From an uncultured Oscillospiraceae bacterium (GTDB lineage: Bacteria; Bacillota; Clostridia; Oscillospirales; Oscillospiraceae), in the NCBI GenBank assembly GCA_910587285.1, contig CAJULM010000040.1:1-24844 (forward strand): DNA of 24,844 bases, in the 5' to 3' direction. Positions 1-6,872 of the stretch are shown piece after piece. Position 1 is the first letter of the stretch, and every line of letters begins with the position of its first letter. Position numbers and translations under genes: made by a program. The notes below the pieces were generated by a model. It saw only the letters and a list, made by a program, of their open reading frames with translations, searched no databases and had not been told where the DNA came from.

Positions 1-70
1 ACTCTTGTGGGGTCTCGTCTCCATGCTCCACCACGCGGCGAAGCCACTCAATCAGTTTTTTGTAGTCCAT
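1..70 (-). CDS. Hypothetical phage protein, 5' fragment
   Basis: An ATG at 70 follows a purine-rich SD (GAGGGGGA) and opens a reading frame that runs off the left edge of the window. Only about 23 residues are visible, beginning MDYKKLIEWLRRVV. It continues the leftward series of small phage genes. The opening resembles short phage/ICE proteins of Clostridia, but no function can be assigned from this fragment. Confidence 0.6.
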   Translation of the reverse strand, partial: MDYKKLIEWLRRVVEHGDETPQE

Positions 71-79
71 GGTTCCCCC

Positions 80-352
80 TCATTCCTCCCGCAAAAACCG
101 GGCTTGCAGATGCGCCGCCCAGGATGGGACAGGTTCCTCCAAGTTTGGTCTTTGGTTCCAGTCTGCGGCGGCATCTTCCAGATTTTGATACGCGCTCGTC
201 TCCGGGATCATGCTGCAATGTTCAGTATCATTTCTGCACTTGACCCTGTACCATTGCCGCATCCGATTTCGATAGCTGTGGACCATCGGGTCGCTACCGC
301 AAAACGGGCATGGAAGCAACTCGACCTTTAGGCCGTCGTACTCAATGACCAA
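80..352 (-). CDS. Lar-like zinc-ribbon protein (restriction alleviation family)
   Basis: About 90 residues. A TTG start at 352 is chosen because GGAGGAGGG lies 8 nt upstream; the longer open frame up to 418 only shadows the preceding gene. Near the N-terminus is LLPCPFCG, followed by a second Cys pair (VKC and HC) and a C-terminal DAAADWNQR segment. This CPFCG...WN.R pattern is typical of the Lar/restriction-alleviation family found in phages and prophages, where the best-studied members modulate type I restriction. Whether this copy does so is not shown. It overlaps the stop of the upstream gene by a few bases, implying translational coupling in the early operon. Confidence 0.6.
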   Translation of the reverse strand: MVIEYDGLKVELLPCPFCGSDPMVHSYRNRMRQWYRVKCRNDTEHCSMIPETSAYQNLEDAAADWNQRPNLEEPVPSWAAHLQARFLREE

Positions 353-737
353 CGCTGCCACCCTCCTCCGGCCTGCGGCGGTAGGCGATGATTCTACCTC
401 CATAATCGTAGGAATCATACCACCCTCCGTCCGCGCTCCAGAACCTAATGCGCTTCATTTGATGGTCGTATTTTACTATGCACCACTCAGTTTTCAGAGC
501 GACCCTCGCTTCAACCCACACCGGCTCCCCGTCCCTCTCCCGCAGCTGCTCCAGGGTCAGCGGGTCGTTGGGCGGCGGGTCCGTCCGGGCGCGTAGGATG
601 GAGATCGCCATCCTGCAAGCTTCTTTCAGCTTACCAACCGTCGTCTGATTCATGGGCCCTCCCGGCTCATAAAGGACGGAAAAGCTCTCCATATGTTCCA
701 CAATATCCAATGCGTAGATTGTTTCTTCTATGGTCAC
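342..737 (-). CDS. Hypothetical phage protein with LTLEQLRERDGEPVWV motif
   Basis: 131 residues from a GTG start at 737, preceded by AGGAGG about 10 nt upstream. The central LTLEQLRERDGEPVWV stretch recurs in small proteins of Clostridia prophages and ICEs (recalled, not searched). The C-terminal half is rich in Trp and Tyr and may form a small beta fold. No catalytic motif is visible. It lies within the leftward early operon, ending on the TTG start region of the Lar-like gene and starting 4 nt after the next gene upstream. Confidence 0.65.
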   Translation of the reverse strand: MTIEETIYALDIVEHMESFSVLYEPGGPMNQTTVGKLKEACRMAISILRARTDPPPNDPLTLEQLRERDGEPVWVEARVALKTEWCIVKYDHQMKRIRFWSADGGWYDSYDYGGRIIAYRRRPEEGGSVGH

Positions 738-740
738 AGG

Positions 741-1154
741 TCAATCCTCCTCCCTCTTTTTCAGCGCCGCCTCGGCTTCCTCGCGGGTCAAAAAGACGGT
801 TTTTCCGATTTCATCTTTGTACTTGTGTGCGTTTTCGGTCGTTATTTTTATCACCTTGATATATGGCGTGCACATCGAACGATTTATGTATTTTTTCCGC
901 ACAGCAATCCTATAGACCAAATCCCCAGTCTTGTATGGCAGCGCAATCAGCCGCCCGTCCTGCTCGGCCTGGGCGAGCTCCTGCGCCCGCTCTAAGGTCA
1001 TGGCGTCCTCATAGGCGGCGAGGCGGTTCACCATCTCCTCCAGCCTCCTGCAATCATTGCAAATAAAATCCTTATCGTCACCAACACAATCCATAGAGCA
1101 TACCATATATGCCCCAAGTGATTTATTTACATGGTGCTCAGTCAGCCGCTCCAC
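741..1154 (-). CDS. Hypothetical phage protein, MERLT...RLAAYED family
   Basis: 137 residues from a GTG start at 1154 with AAGGAGG upstream. The architecture matches a small-protein family common in Clostridia prophages: MERLTEHH at the start, a CNDCRRLEEMVNRLAAYEDAMT segment, a middle with LPYKTGDLVYRI, and a closing GKTVFLTREEAEAAL. The C-terminal part looks like a small SH3-like beta unit followed by a helix. Function is unknown. It overlaps the upstream gene by 17 nt, so translation is probably coupled. Confidence 0.7.
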   Translation of the reverse strand: MERLTEHHVNKSLGAYMVCSMDCVGDDKDFICNDCRRLEEMVNRLAAYEDAMTLERAQELAQAEQDGRLIALPYKTGDLVYRIAVRKKYINRSMCTPYIKVIKITTENAHKYKDEIGKTVFLTREEAEAALKKREED

Positions 1155-1509
1155 CGTTTATCCTCCTTTCCAGCGCCGCCCAGGCCGCCTCGGTGAGTGG
1201 GCGGCCGCACTCAGGGCAAAATTTAAATTCATGGCTTTCTGTCGTTAATATCCGCTTCCCAATACACATCGTAATTTCACCCAACATAATCCCAGGGATA
1301 TTGTTGCAGGTGTAACACCCCTCCCACCGGCTCCTGTCCAGCGTGGCGGGGGTCTGCTGGGCGCAGAGAGCGGTGATGGCCACTTTGCCGGCCTCCTTTA
1401 TGCCGTGGACCGTTATACTGCCGACTTTCGCTCCCATCTGATAAAACATTGAGATGCCCCCCAGCTCATCAATGCCCTCAAAAATTTCAATCGCTTCTTC
1501 GTTTGTCAT
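1138..1509 (-). CDS. Phage protein with C-terminal zinc ribbon
   Basis: 123 residues from ATG 1509, with AGAGGAG about 9 nt upstream. The C-terminal half has WEGCYTCNN and later FCPECGRPLTEAAWAALERR. The paired CxxC motifs form a probable treble-clef or zinc ribbon seen in many small Clostridia phage proteins. The N-terminal 60 residues are helical and hydrophobic, without a signal peptide or clear membrane span. A role in nucleic-acid or protein binding is plausible but unproven. It starts inside the tail of the 62-residue gene upstream (overlap 23 nt). Confidence 0.65.
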   Translation of the reverse strand: MTNEEAIEIFEGIDELGGISMFYQMGAKVGSITVHGIKEAGKVAITALCAQQTPATLDRSRWEGCYTCNNIPGIMLGEITMCIGKRILTTESHEFKFCPECGRPLTEAAWAALERRINGGAAD

Positions 1510-1675
1510 ATCGCGTTTCTCCTCTCAATGCCATCTGCTCCGCCTCCTGCCGCTCCACCCGCAGCACCCGCACCTGGCCGCCCAGCGGCTCCAGCGCCAG
1601 CGCCACGGCCTCCTTGTCGCCCAGATGATTGCCCAAAAAGTCCTCAACGGCCACGGTCAGCACCAGGCAGCTCAT
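1487..1675 (-). CDS. Small hypothetical protein
   Basis: 62 residues. The ATG at 1675 sits in an ATGA overlap with the stop of the preceding gene, the usual sign of translational coupling, and GGAGGAGG lies upstream. The N-terminal half (CLVLTVAVEDFLGNHLG) looks like a short beta-helix unit; the C-terminus is basic. No family is recognised. It is judged real from overlap geometry and operon position rather than from homology. Confidence 0.5.
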   Translation of the reverse strand: MSCLVLTVAVEDFLGNHLGDKEAVALALEPLGGQVRVLRVERQEAEQMALRGETRYDKRRSD

Positions 1676-1905
1676 GGGGCGGCCTCCTCCCCATACTCCC
1701 GTTCGTACTCCTCCGGCGTGAGAATGGTCACATCCTCCGGCCGAACCGCCCCATCCAGGCCGCAGGCCCGCAGAAGCGCCCCTTTGTCTATGGACCCGGC
1801 CAGCATTTGGCAGTCAATGGGCCGCTCGGTCTCGCCCAGGTCCATGGCGACGCCGAACTTGCTGCCGTCCCGCCAGCTCGCCTCAAAATATATCTTCAGC
1901 TTCAT
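1672..1905 (-). CDS. Small hypothetical phage protein
   Basis: 77 residues from ATG 1905 (MKLKIYFEASWRDGSKFGVAM), with GGAG upstream. A longer open frame extends to 2034 but only shadows the ParB-domain gene. The 19-bp palindrome at 1925-1943, inside the end of the ParB-domain gene, lies 4 nt before this SD, matching the layout seen before several other genes in the window. Acidic C-terminus; no recognised family. Confidence 0.6.
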   Translation of the reverse strand: MKLKIYFEASWRDGSKFGVAMDLGETERPIDCQMLAGSIDKGALLRACGLDGAVRPEDVTILTPEEYEREYGEEAAP

Positions 1906-1912
1906 GCTCGAT

Positions 1913-3490
1913 TCACTCCTGCCCCGTGCCCAATTCGGACACATCTCCCCCCACCGGCGGCAGCGCCATCCAACGCACGGGCTCAGTGTCAATACGCCTA
2001 CCACTGGCCTCGTACCTAAAACATTTGCCATCAAACCGACAGATCATCCTATTAAGAGAGCCCGTTCTGGCCAGATCAAAATACGCCACCACGTCGCAGG
2101 GCTGAAAAGGCACCGTCCCGCCGGGCATCCACCCGGAAATCACCAACTGCCCCTCCGGCTGGGCCGCCATCCCCGCCGGGTTATCCGTCCGGCACAGCAG
2201 ATAGTCCAGCGACACGCCCAGCAGGTCCGCCAGCCCGACATACCGCTCCACCTCATCCAGACAGACGCCGTATCCGTACGGCAACCTCGTTTTCTCGGTG
2301 ATTTTCTTCTCCAGCCGCTCCAACCGCTCAAAGTCCCGTGCCGTCTCCTCAACGAGGTAATTCGCGCCCACCGCGTCAAGGCACTCCTCCATCGTCCTGC
2401 CCGCCGCGGCCCGCACCTCACCAAACCGCGCCCACAGTGCCCTGACCTGCTCCACCTGCGGGCGCAGCCGCTCCTCTACCTCCTGATGCTCCCGCTGCCG
2501 CCGAGCCTTGGCGTCCGCCTTGATCTCCTTGATTTTGTCCGCCAGCATGGGGCAGGCGTATTTACAGTGGGTCAGGTTAGGACACCCGTCACAGCACTGG
2601 CGGCAGTCGTTGTATTGATAATAGTCCCGTCCCATAATCCGCGCCTGCATGGCCTCCCGGTTGAGGCAGGGGCCGCTGCCGTAGCTGGCGCACTGCACCG
2701 CCTCCGCCTGGGCCAGACTCTCGCCGTATTGCTTCACCACGTGCTCCATGATGGCGTTGGGGTACTCGCCCTGCTTGACCAGCCCGTTATAGATCACCCG
2801 CTGGCGCGCCCGGGGCATCTGGGCCAGGGCGTAGGCCGTGGCCTCCGCCAGCTTGCCCGCCTCATAGCCCGCGTGCCAGGACGGCTCCAGATTTTTGCGA
2901 ATCACCTCCAGCCGCGCCAGCTTGGACCTGGACACCTTGCAGGCCTCGGCCACATAGTCCCGCATCCGCCCCGGAAACTCGTGCCCCTCCTCCTTGAGCT
3001 GGTACAGCAGCGCCTCCACCCGCTGGGCCTGCCGGCTCACGTCAGCGGCGGTCATCTTCCGGGTGTCGCTGTTGGCGTAGATCAGCCGCAGCTCCCGCAG
3101 GGCGGCGGACTCCTCCCGCCGCTCCACAATGCAGGGCAGCTCCCGCAGCTCCCCGCGGCCCTCCTCCACCAGTTTGGCAACTGCCGCCCGCCGGCGGTGG
3201 CCGGACACGATCACGTACCGCCCGTCCTGCGCCCCAGGCCGCACCCGCAGGGGCTGCTGGAGCCCCACCAGCTCGATGTTGGCCGCCAGCTCCTCCAGCC
3301 CGGACAGCTCGTAAAAATTGCAGGGGTCGTCGTCCAGCAGGGCGAGGTCGATGTACTCGATCTGCTCGCGCGGGGACCCCATATAGACCTCATCTTCCTT
3401 AACAACTCCGATATCTCTGCGGCCCGTCGGCCCCTTGCTCAGCAGGTTCATCACCGCCGCCGTCTTGCAGCTGCTTTTCCCGCTTGTCAT
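1913..3490 (-). CDS. ParB-domain DNA-binding protein with Cys-rich and DUF551-like C-terminal parts
   Basis: 525 residues from ATG 3490, chosen for GGAGGTG just upstream; the frame is open to 3511. A ParB/RepB/Spo0J N-terminal domain spans about residues 40-140, with GLQQPLRVRP near 76-85 and VSGHRRRAA at 95-103. A helical DNA-binding middle follows (SRSKLARLEVI near 188). A cysteine cluster lies at C296, C299, C300, C303, C309 and C313, then a charged coiled coil (about 318-350). Near 418-435 is GLADLLGVSLDYLLCRTD, like the end of an Xre domain. The last 60 residues (GWMPGG... to RWMALPPV) resemble DUF551. The family usually segregates or nucleates on DNA. It lies directly downstream of the DnaB-like gene. 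The multi-part tail is unusual for a partition protein, so a replication or regulatory role is equally possible. Confidence 0.8.
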   Translation of the reverse strand: MTSGKSSCKTAAVMNLLSKGPTGRRDIGVVKEDEVYMGSPREQIEYIDLALLDDDPCNFYELSGLEELAANIELVGLQQPLRVRPGAQDGRYVIVSGHRRRAAVAKLVEEGRGELRELPCIVERREESAALRELRLIYANSDTRKMTAADVSRQAQRVEALLYQLKEEGHEFPGRMRDYVAEACKVSRSKLARLEVIRKNLEPSWHAGYEAGKLAEATAYALAQMPRARQRVIYNGLVKQGEYPNAIMEHVVKQYGESLAQAEAVQCASYGSGPCLNREAMQARIMGRDYYQYNDCRQCCDGCPNLTHCKYACPMLADKIKEIKADAKARRQREHQEVEERLRPQVEQVRALWARFGEVRAAAGRTMEECLDAVGANYLVEETARDFERLERLEKKITEKTRLPYGYGVCLDEVERYVGLADLLGVSLDYLLCRTDNPAGMAAQPEGQLVISGWMPGGTVPFQPCDVVAYFDLARTGSLNRMICRFDGKCFRYEASGRRIDTEPVRWMALPPVGGDVSELGTGQE

Positions 3491-3507
3491 ACAAACACCT
3501 CCATCAT

Positions 3508-4830
3508 TCACCGCCAGGGGTTGTCCCGGTCCCGCCCCCGGACCTCCTCGAACTGCGTGGAGCCCGCCCCGTCCGGCGCCAGCTCCACCATGGTCTGGGT
3601 GTCGCCGTAAAAGGCCAGCGTCACCGGGTCGGGCCGGTGGCCCTCCTTGTTTTTTGCGATGCAGAACAGGCGGGCGGAGTCGTTTTGATACCGGTTGGAC
3701 GGGTAGACCAAAAATGCCGCGTCCGCGTCCTGCTCCAGCTGCCCGGACTCCTTGAAGGAGTTCATGGTGGGCTTCAGGGGCGGGCCCTGGTCCCGTCCGC
3801 CCTTGGCCTCCGGCCGGGCGAGCTGGGCCAGCGCCACCACCGCCGTGCTGGTGCTCTGGGCGAAGGTTTTCAGCGCCTGGCTCACCGCCGTCACCCGGGC
3901 GTAGCCGTCGGAATCCCGCACCCCGGACGCCCGCAGCAACTGAACATAGTCCACGTAGATGATCTGATAGCCCCGGCCAATGGCGTCCGCGGTGAGGTCC
4001 TCCACAGTGGACCCGGCAGCCTGCACCACGTCAAAGGGGCACACGCTGGCAAATAAGTTGCTCGTTTTTGCAAACTTTTCCCAGTCGTAATCGCCAAAGG
4101 CCCGCCGCTTGATTCTGTCCAGGGGGACCTTGGACAGAGAGGCAAAAATGCGGTCCGCCAGTTTTTCGGGCCTGGTCTCCAGGGAGTAATATCCCACCTT
4201 GTACCCTGCCTTGGCCTGGGCCATGGCCATGGTCAGGGACAGCAGCGTCTTGCCCGACGAGGGGTAGCCCCCCAGCAGCACCATGTCCCCCAGCTCGGCG
4301 TAGGTGCTGCGGTCCGCGGTGGGGACGCCCCAGGGGAGATACCGGGGCTTGTCCTGGCTGCCCATCCGTTCCAGGAAGTTTTTGGCCAGCTGCGCCCCCG
4401 TCATCCGGGGCATACGGTCCGCCGCGGACAGCGTGGACGACATCTGCTGCACCAGCGCCCGCAGCTCCTCCCCGTCCGCCGCCCCGGCCAGCTTCTCCGC
4501 CAGCTCCAGCACCCGCCGGCGCTGGGCCCACTGGCGCACCAGTGGGATATACTCCCCCACGTTGGCCGCCGTGGGGGTGGCGTCCATCACATCCCGGCAC
4601 CAGCGTATGTAGTCGTCCCCGTTTTTCAGCGCCCCCAGCACGGGCATCGGGTCGATGGGCCGGCCCTCCAGGGCCAGTCCCCGGATGACCCGGAAAAAGT
4701 TCCGGCACACCGGGTCGGTAAAGTCCTCCTCCGTCAGCTTTTGCAGCACCAGCGGCACGCAGCGGTCGTCGATGAGCATGGAGCCGATGACGGTCTGCTG
4801 GGCCAGGGTGGCGCGGTCTATGGCGCTCAT
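3508..4830 (-). CDS. dnaB: DnaB-type replicative DNA helicase
   Basis: 440 residues from ATG 4830. The N-terminal domain (about 1-110) begins with the DnaB-like AQQTVIGSMLID. A RecA-like ATPase core follows, with Walker A GGYPSSGKT at 187-195 and Walker B IIYVDYVQLL at 290-299. A later QLEQDADAAFLVYP segment (about 365) matches the DnaB motif 4 region. Length fits the family. It would act as the hexameric 5'-3' helicase loaded at the element's origin. The gene sits 13 nt downstream of the initiator/loader gene that contains the iterons, giving a compact replication module. No primase gene is visible, so host DnaG is probably used. Confidence 0.92.
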   Translation of the reverse strand: MSAIDRATLAQQTVIGSMLIDDRCVPLVLQKLTEEDFTDPVCRNFFRVIRGLALEGRPIDPMPVLGALKNGDDYIRWCRDVMDATPTAANVGEYIPLVRQWAQRRRVLELAEKLAGAADGEELRALVQQMSSTLSAADRMPRMTGAQLAKNFLERMGSQDKPRYLPWGVPTADRSTYAELGDMVLLGGYPSSGKTLLSLTMAMAQAKAGYKVGYYSLETRPEKLADRIFASLSKVPLDRIKRRAFGDYDWEKFAKTSNLFASVCPFDVVQAAGSTVEDLTADAIGRGYQIIYVDYVQLLRASGVRDSDGYARVTAVSQALKTFAQSTSTAVVALAQLARPEAKGGRDQGPPLKPTMNSFKESGQLEQDADAAFLVYPSNRYQNDSARLFCIAKNKEGHRPDPVTLAFYGDTQTMVELAPDGAGSTQFEEVRGRDRDNPWR

Positions 4831-4843
4831 CTCGGCGCACCCC

Positions 4844-5698
4844 CTAACCCGGACCGTCCGCCCAGCCGCCGGTGTCCCGTGGCCGGGGCGGCTCGGGCAG
4901 CTTGTCCGTCCAACGCCGGTTGCTCAGCCACCGGCAGGCATGGGGGATGCCGACGCCGTCCCGCCACATCCGGGAGGCCATCTGCTGCTTCAGGGCGGCG
5001 GCCATGGTGTCGATGAGCGCGTCGTCCGGGGCCAGCGCGTCCCACGCCTCCACCGCCTTCAGCCGGGACCCGCCGCCGGGATAGGCCTCCCAAAACTGCT
5101 CAAACCGCTCCGGGGCGTGGGTGGGGACGGACTTTTTCTGCCGGGTGCGCCGGGGTTTTGGCCGGGGCTTGTCCCCGCCGGGAGCTGTGTCCGATTCGGG
5201 CACAGCGTTCTCGCCGCCCCCAGAATGGGGGGCTATAGGGGGATATTCCCTGTAATCATTCCCTTGATAATCATTCTGTTTGCGGTTTTTGCGTACCCCC
5301 CCTTGCTCTTTTTGCGCAGCCCCCATTGCGGTTTTTGCGCAGCCCCCCTGGGGGGCTTGCTCTTTTTGCGCACCCCCCTGCGCGCCCTCCTCCGAGAGCA
5401 GCTCCACCCGGTACACATCGGTGTAGATGCGCCGCTCCGACCCGGTCTTCGTCGCCACGGTTTTGATTCGCACGTGCCCCCGCCGCTCCAGCTGGGAGAT
5501 CAGGCGGCTGATGGTGCTTGCCGACAGCTCGAACAGCCGGGCAAAGTATTCGTTGGTCGCCCAGCAGTACCCCTTGCTGGTGCACAGGCTGGTTATCTCG
5601 CAGTACAGCAGCTTCGCGCTGGGCGTCAGCTCCGGGTCATACCGCACCGGCGCCGGCACCACGGCATAATACGCCGCGCTTTTTTGCTCTTTTGTCAT
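4844..5698 (-). CDS. Phage-type replication initiator with winged-helix N-terminus
   Basis: 284 residues from ATG 5698 (AGGTGA 8 nt upstream; an in-frame GTG at 5710 is a weaker alternative). Residues about 13-80 form a winged helix: LTPSAKLLYCEITSL, then a recognition region ELSASTISRLISQLERRG. Residues 105-140 are a low-complexity linker with alternating AQKEQ/CAKTA-type repeats, produced by DNA iterons. The C-terminal domain (FEQFWEAYPGGG...IPHACRWLSNRRW, about 199-263) is the one seen at the end of many Firmicutes phage replication proteins and probably contacts the helicase. The order initiator then DnaB is classic for a phage replication module. It may bind its own iterons, as lambda O does. 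Confidence 0.82.
   Translation of the reverse strand: MTKEQKSAAYYAVVPAPVRYDPELTPSAKLLYCEITSLCTSKGYCWATNEYFARLFELSASTISRLISQLERRGHVRIKTVATKTGSERRIYTDVYRVELLSEEGAQGGAQKEQAPQGGCAKTAMGAAQKEQGGVRKNRKQNDYQGNDYREYPPIAPHSGGGENAVPESDTAPGGDKPRPKPRRTRQKKSVPTHAPERFEQFWEAYPGGGSRLKAVEAWDALAPDDALIDTMAAALKQQMASRMWRDGVGIPHACRWLSNRRWTDKLPEPPRPRDTGGWADGPG
5244..5379. other. Probable replication origin: four 23-bp iterons plus AT-rich flank
   Basis: On the + strand, units begin at 5280, 5303, 5326 and 5357. Each reads TTGC, then GG or TC, then TTTTTGCG, then a C-rich tail. The first three are spaced exactly 23 bp apart; the fourth is offset by 8 bp, which create a GCCCCCC/GGGGGGC inverted repeat. Immediately left is an AT-rich stretch with a direct repeat TAATCATTC at 5253-5261 and 5268-5276, suited to unwinding. 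Iterons next to an AT-rich tract inside the initiator gene is the lambda-O-type origin layout. Function is inferred. Confidence 0.6.
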
Positions 5699-5741
5699 GG
5701 GTAAAATCACCTGCTTTCATGTGCCGGTATGTAAAAATTTG

Positions 5742-6014
5742 TCACCAAATCCCCTGGCTGATCAGCCCGGTCGTGATAACCTCCCGGACATTGGCCAGGA
5801 ATGCGGCCTCCTCCTCCGGGCTTTTCGGTTTACGGGCAATGGTATAGGCCGTGCTCGTGCCCATGTTCCCCGGCCCTTCGATAATCGTGATCTGCTCCAC
5901 CAGGGTGGGCTGCCCATCAATCATCACCGTCTGGAGCCCCTTCTGCCGGGTGATTTTTACTTGATACTCTTTCTTCCCGTCGGTCCTCGTTTTGTACTCA
6001 GTGGTCGTCGTCAT
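5742..6014 (-). CDS. Small hypothetical phage protein
   Basis: 90 residues from ATG 6014, chosen because GGGAGG lies 7 nt upstream; the frame is open to 6056 without a better SD. It begins MTTTTEYKTRTDGKKEYQV and ends with a helical, acidic stretch (SPEEEAAFLANVREVI). The middle (VMIDGQPTLVEQITIIEG) suggests beta strands. No family or motif is recognised. It is the gene immediately upstream of the replication initiator, so it may belong to replication control, but that is only positional. Confidence 0.6.
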   Translation of the reverse strand: MTTTTEYKTRTDGKKEYQVKITRQKGLQTVMIDGQPTLVEQITIIEGPGNMGTSTAYTIARKPKSPEEEAAFLANVREVITTGLISQGIW

Positions 6015-6106
6015 GGTATCGCCTCCCTTTGAGGGTATGCCGGCTGACTTGTCCAAATTAACCCCATCCGGCAGGGATTTTTATGCGCTACGCTGTAGTA
6101 TTCTTC

Positions 6107-6135
6107 TTGATTTTGCCCCGTACCCGTGATATAAT
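6107..6135 (+). promoter_or_regulatory. Promoter with overlapping operator-like palindrome, antisense to the early operon
   Basis: TTGATT (6107-6112), 17 nt, TATAAT (6130-6135). A perfect 9-bp inverted repeat, CCCGTACCC at 6117-6125 and GGGTACGGG at 6138-6146, brackets the -10 element, with TGAT/ATCA nested inside it. A protein bound there would block the promoter. No + strand gene follows; a terminator comes about 35-70 nt downstream. Confidence 0.6.
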
Positions 6136-6141
6136 CAGGGT

Positions 6142-6213
6142 ACGGGACTGATTTTGAGCGTGGGTCCTCGTACTGCCCTGTCAGGCGTTCGCAGCGCCTG
6201 ACGGGGCGTTTTT
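6142..6213 (+). ncRNA. Candidate short antisense or small RNA
   Basis: Between the promoter at 6107-6135 and the terminator ending at 6213 there is room for a transcript of about 72 nt and no convincing open reading frame. It runs opposite to the early operon, between the 90-residue gene and the broken 6212-6471 gene. By position it resembles antisense RNAs of phage immunity regions (C4-type), but no sequence match to a known RNA is claimed. Confidence 0.35.
6176..6213 (+). terminator. Rho-independent terminator
   Basis: A strong GC stem (CCCTGTCAGGCG against CGCCTGACGGGG, one wobble) with a short loop is followed by GCGTTTTT. Oriented on the + strand, it ends the short transcript from the promoter at 6107. 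Confidence 0.75.
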
Positions 6214-6471
6214 ATGCGGACGGGTCCGGGTAGGCCAGCTCCGCCAGCCGCTTCAGCTCCCGGATGCCCAGGTTCTCATCGTGGGCCGCCCGCTCCGCCC
6301 AGTTTGTCTATCTGGAGTTTGTAGGCTGCAAACATAGTCCTTTAGCCGCCGATACATGGGTGACCTTTCAAATTCAAACCATTTCTCGCCGGGAATCTCG
6401 AAGCGTACTTCTACCAGGTACGGGTCATTATCTGCATATAAGATAGTTACCTCCACTCCGTTGACCTCCAC
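6212..6471 (-). pseudogene. Small phage gene with an apparent -1 frameshift
   Basis: A GTG at 6471 with GGGGGAG upstream opens a frame coding for MEVNGVEVTILYADNDPYLV and on through MYRRLKDYVCSLQTPDRQ; left intact this frame stops at 6253 (72 residues). Its last 20 residues look out of frame (TGRSGRPTMRTWASGS). The -1 frame from about 6310 instead reads NWAERAAHDENLGIRELKRL and ends at a TAA at 6212-6214 with PDPSA, which looks far more protein-like. The simplest reading is a one-base indel or programmed shift near 6310 (CAAACTGG). The gene follows the Cro-like gene by 16 nt. No function is recognised. Confidence 0.5.
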
Positions 6472-6487
6472 CCTTCTACTCCCCCTC

Positions 6488-6706
6488 TCACGCGCTGTCC
6501 TCGCCCGCCCCGACCTCGTCATAGAACAGATTCCAGTCGAAGTCGAGGGCGGCGGCGATTTTTTTCGCAATGGGCACCCCCAGCGGCTTTCCTCTGACCC
6601 CCGTCTCAATCCCAGCATAATAGGACTGGCTGATTCCAGCCGCGTCCGCCACCTCCTGCTGGCTCTTTTTCCTCGATGTGCGGATATCCACAAGCCATTT
6701 TCGCAT
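6488..6706 (-). CDS. Cro-like Xre-family helix-turn-helix regulator
   Basis: 72 residues from ATG 6706 with AAGGGGGTG upstream. Residues about 5-65 form an HTH_3 domain, with QQEVADAAGISQSYYAGIETG as the helix-turn-helix and GKPLGVPIAKKIAAALDFDWNLFY as the closing helices. It is the first gene of the leftward early operon, driven by the strong promoter at 6740-6768, and faces the CI-like gene. That position is the Cro side of a lambda-type switch. The longer frame up to 6768 is a shadow. Confidence 0.85.
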   Translation of the reverse strand: MRKWLVDIRTSRKKSQQEVADAAGISQSYYAGIETGVRGKPLGVPIAKKIAAALDFDWNLFYDEVGAGEDSA

Positions 6707-6739
6707 TTGCTCACCCCCTTCTCAACTCTAATTGCGTTT

Positions 6740-6768
6740 ATATTACCACTGCGTTCTGCGTTTGTCAA
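6740..6768 (-). promoter_or_regulatory. Leftward early promoter
   Basis: On the minus strand TTGACA (6763-6768), 17 nt, TAATAT (6740-6745). The spacer and flanks carry three AACGCA copies, likely binding sites for the Xre proteins. It drives the Cro-like gene and the replication operon. Confidence 0.8.
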
Positions 6769-6807
6769 CGCATATCGCGGTTATTTTAAAAATTTTTTAA
6801 TTGCACC

Positions 6808-6836
6808 TTGCAATATTGCTTCTTATGCGCGATAAT
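6808..6836 (+). promoter_or_regulatory. Rightward repressor promoter with palindromic operator
   Basis: TTGCAA (6808-6813), 17 nt, GATAAT (6831-6836). The palindrome ATTGCA-CCT-TGCAAT at 6800-6814 overlaps the -35 box and is a probable operator. The predicted start of transcription is about 30 nt upstream of the GTG at 6873. Confidence 0.65.
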
Positions 6837-6872
6837 TAAATCGCAGTTTGTGATTGAATGGGGTTGGTTTTT

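Noticed and set aside
1454..3610. 718-codon open frame on the + strand
   Set aside because: It is the antisense shadow of the ParB-domain gene in GC-rich DNA: biased to Pro, Arg, His and Leu, no domain, no SD.
5280..5379. CRISPR-like array in the initiator gene
   Set aside because: Units are 23 bp, contiguous without spacers and inside a coding sequence; they fit iterons, not a CRISPR array.
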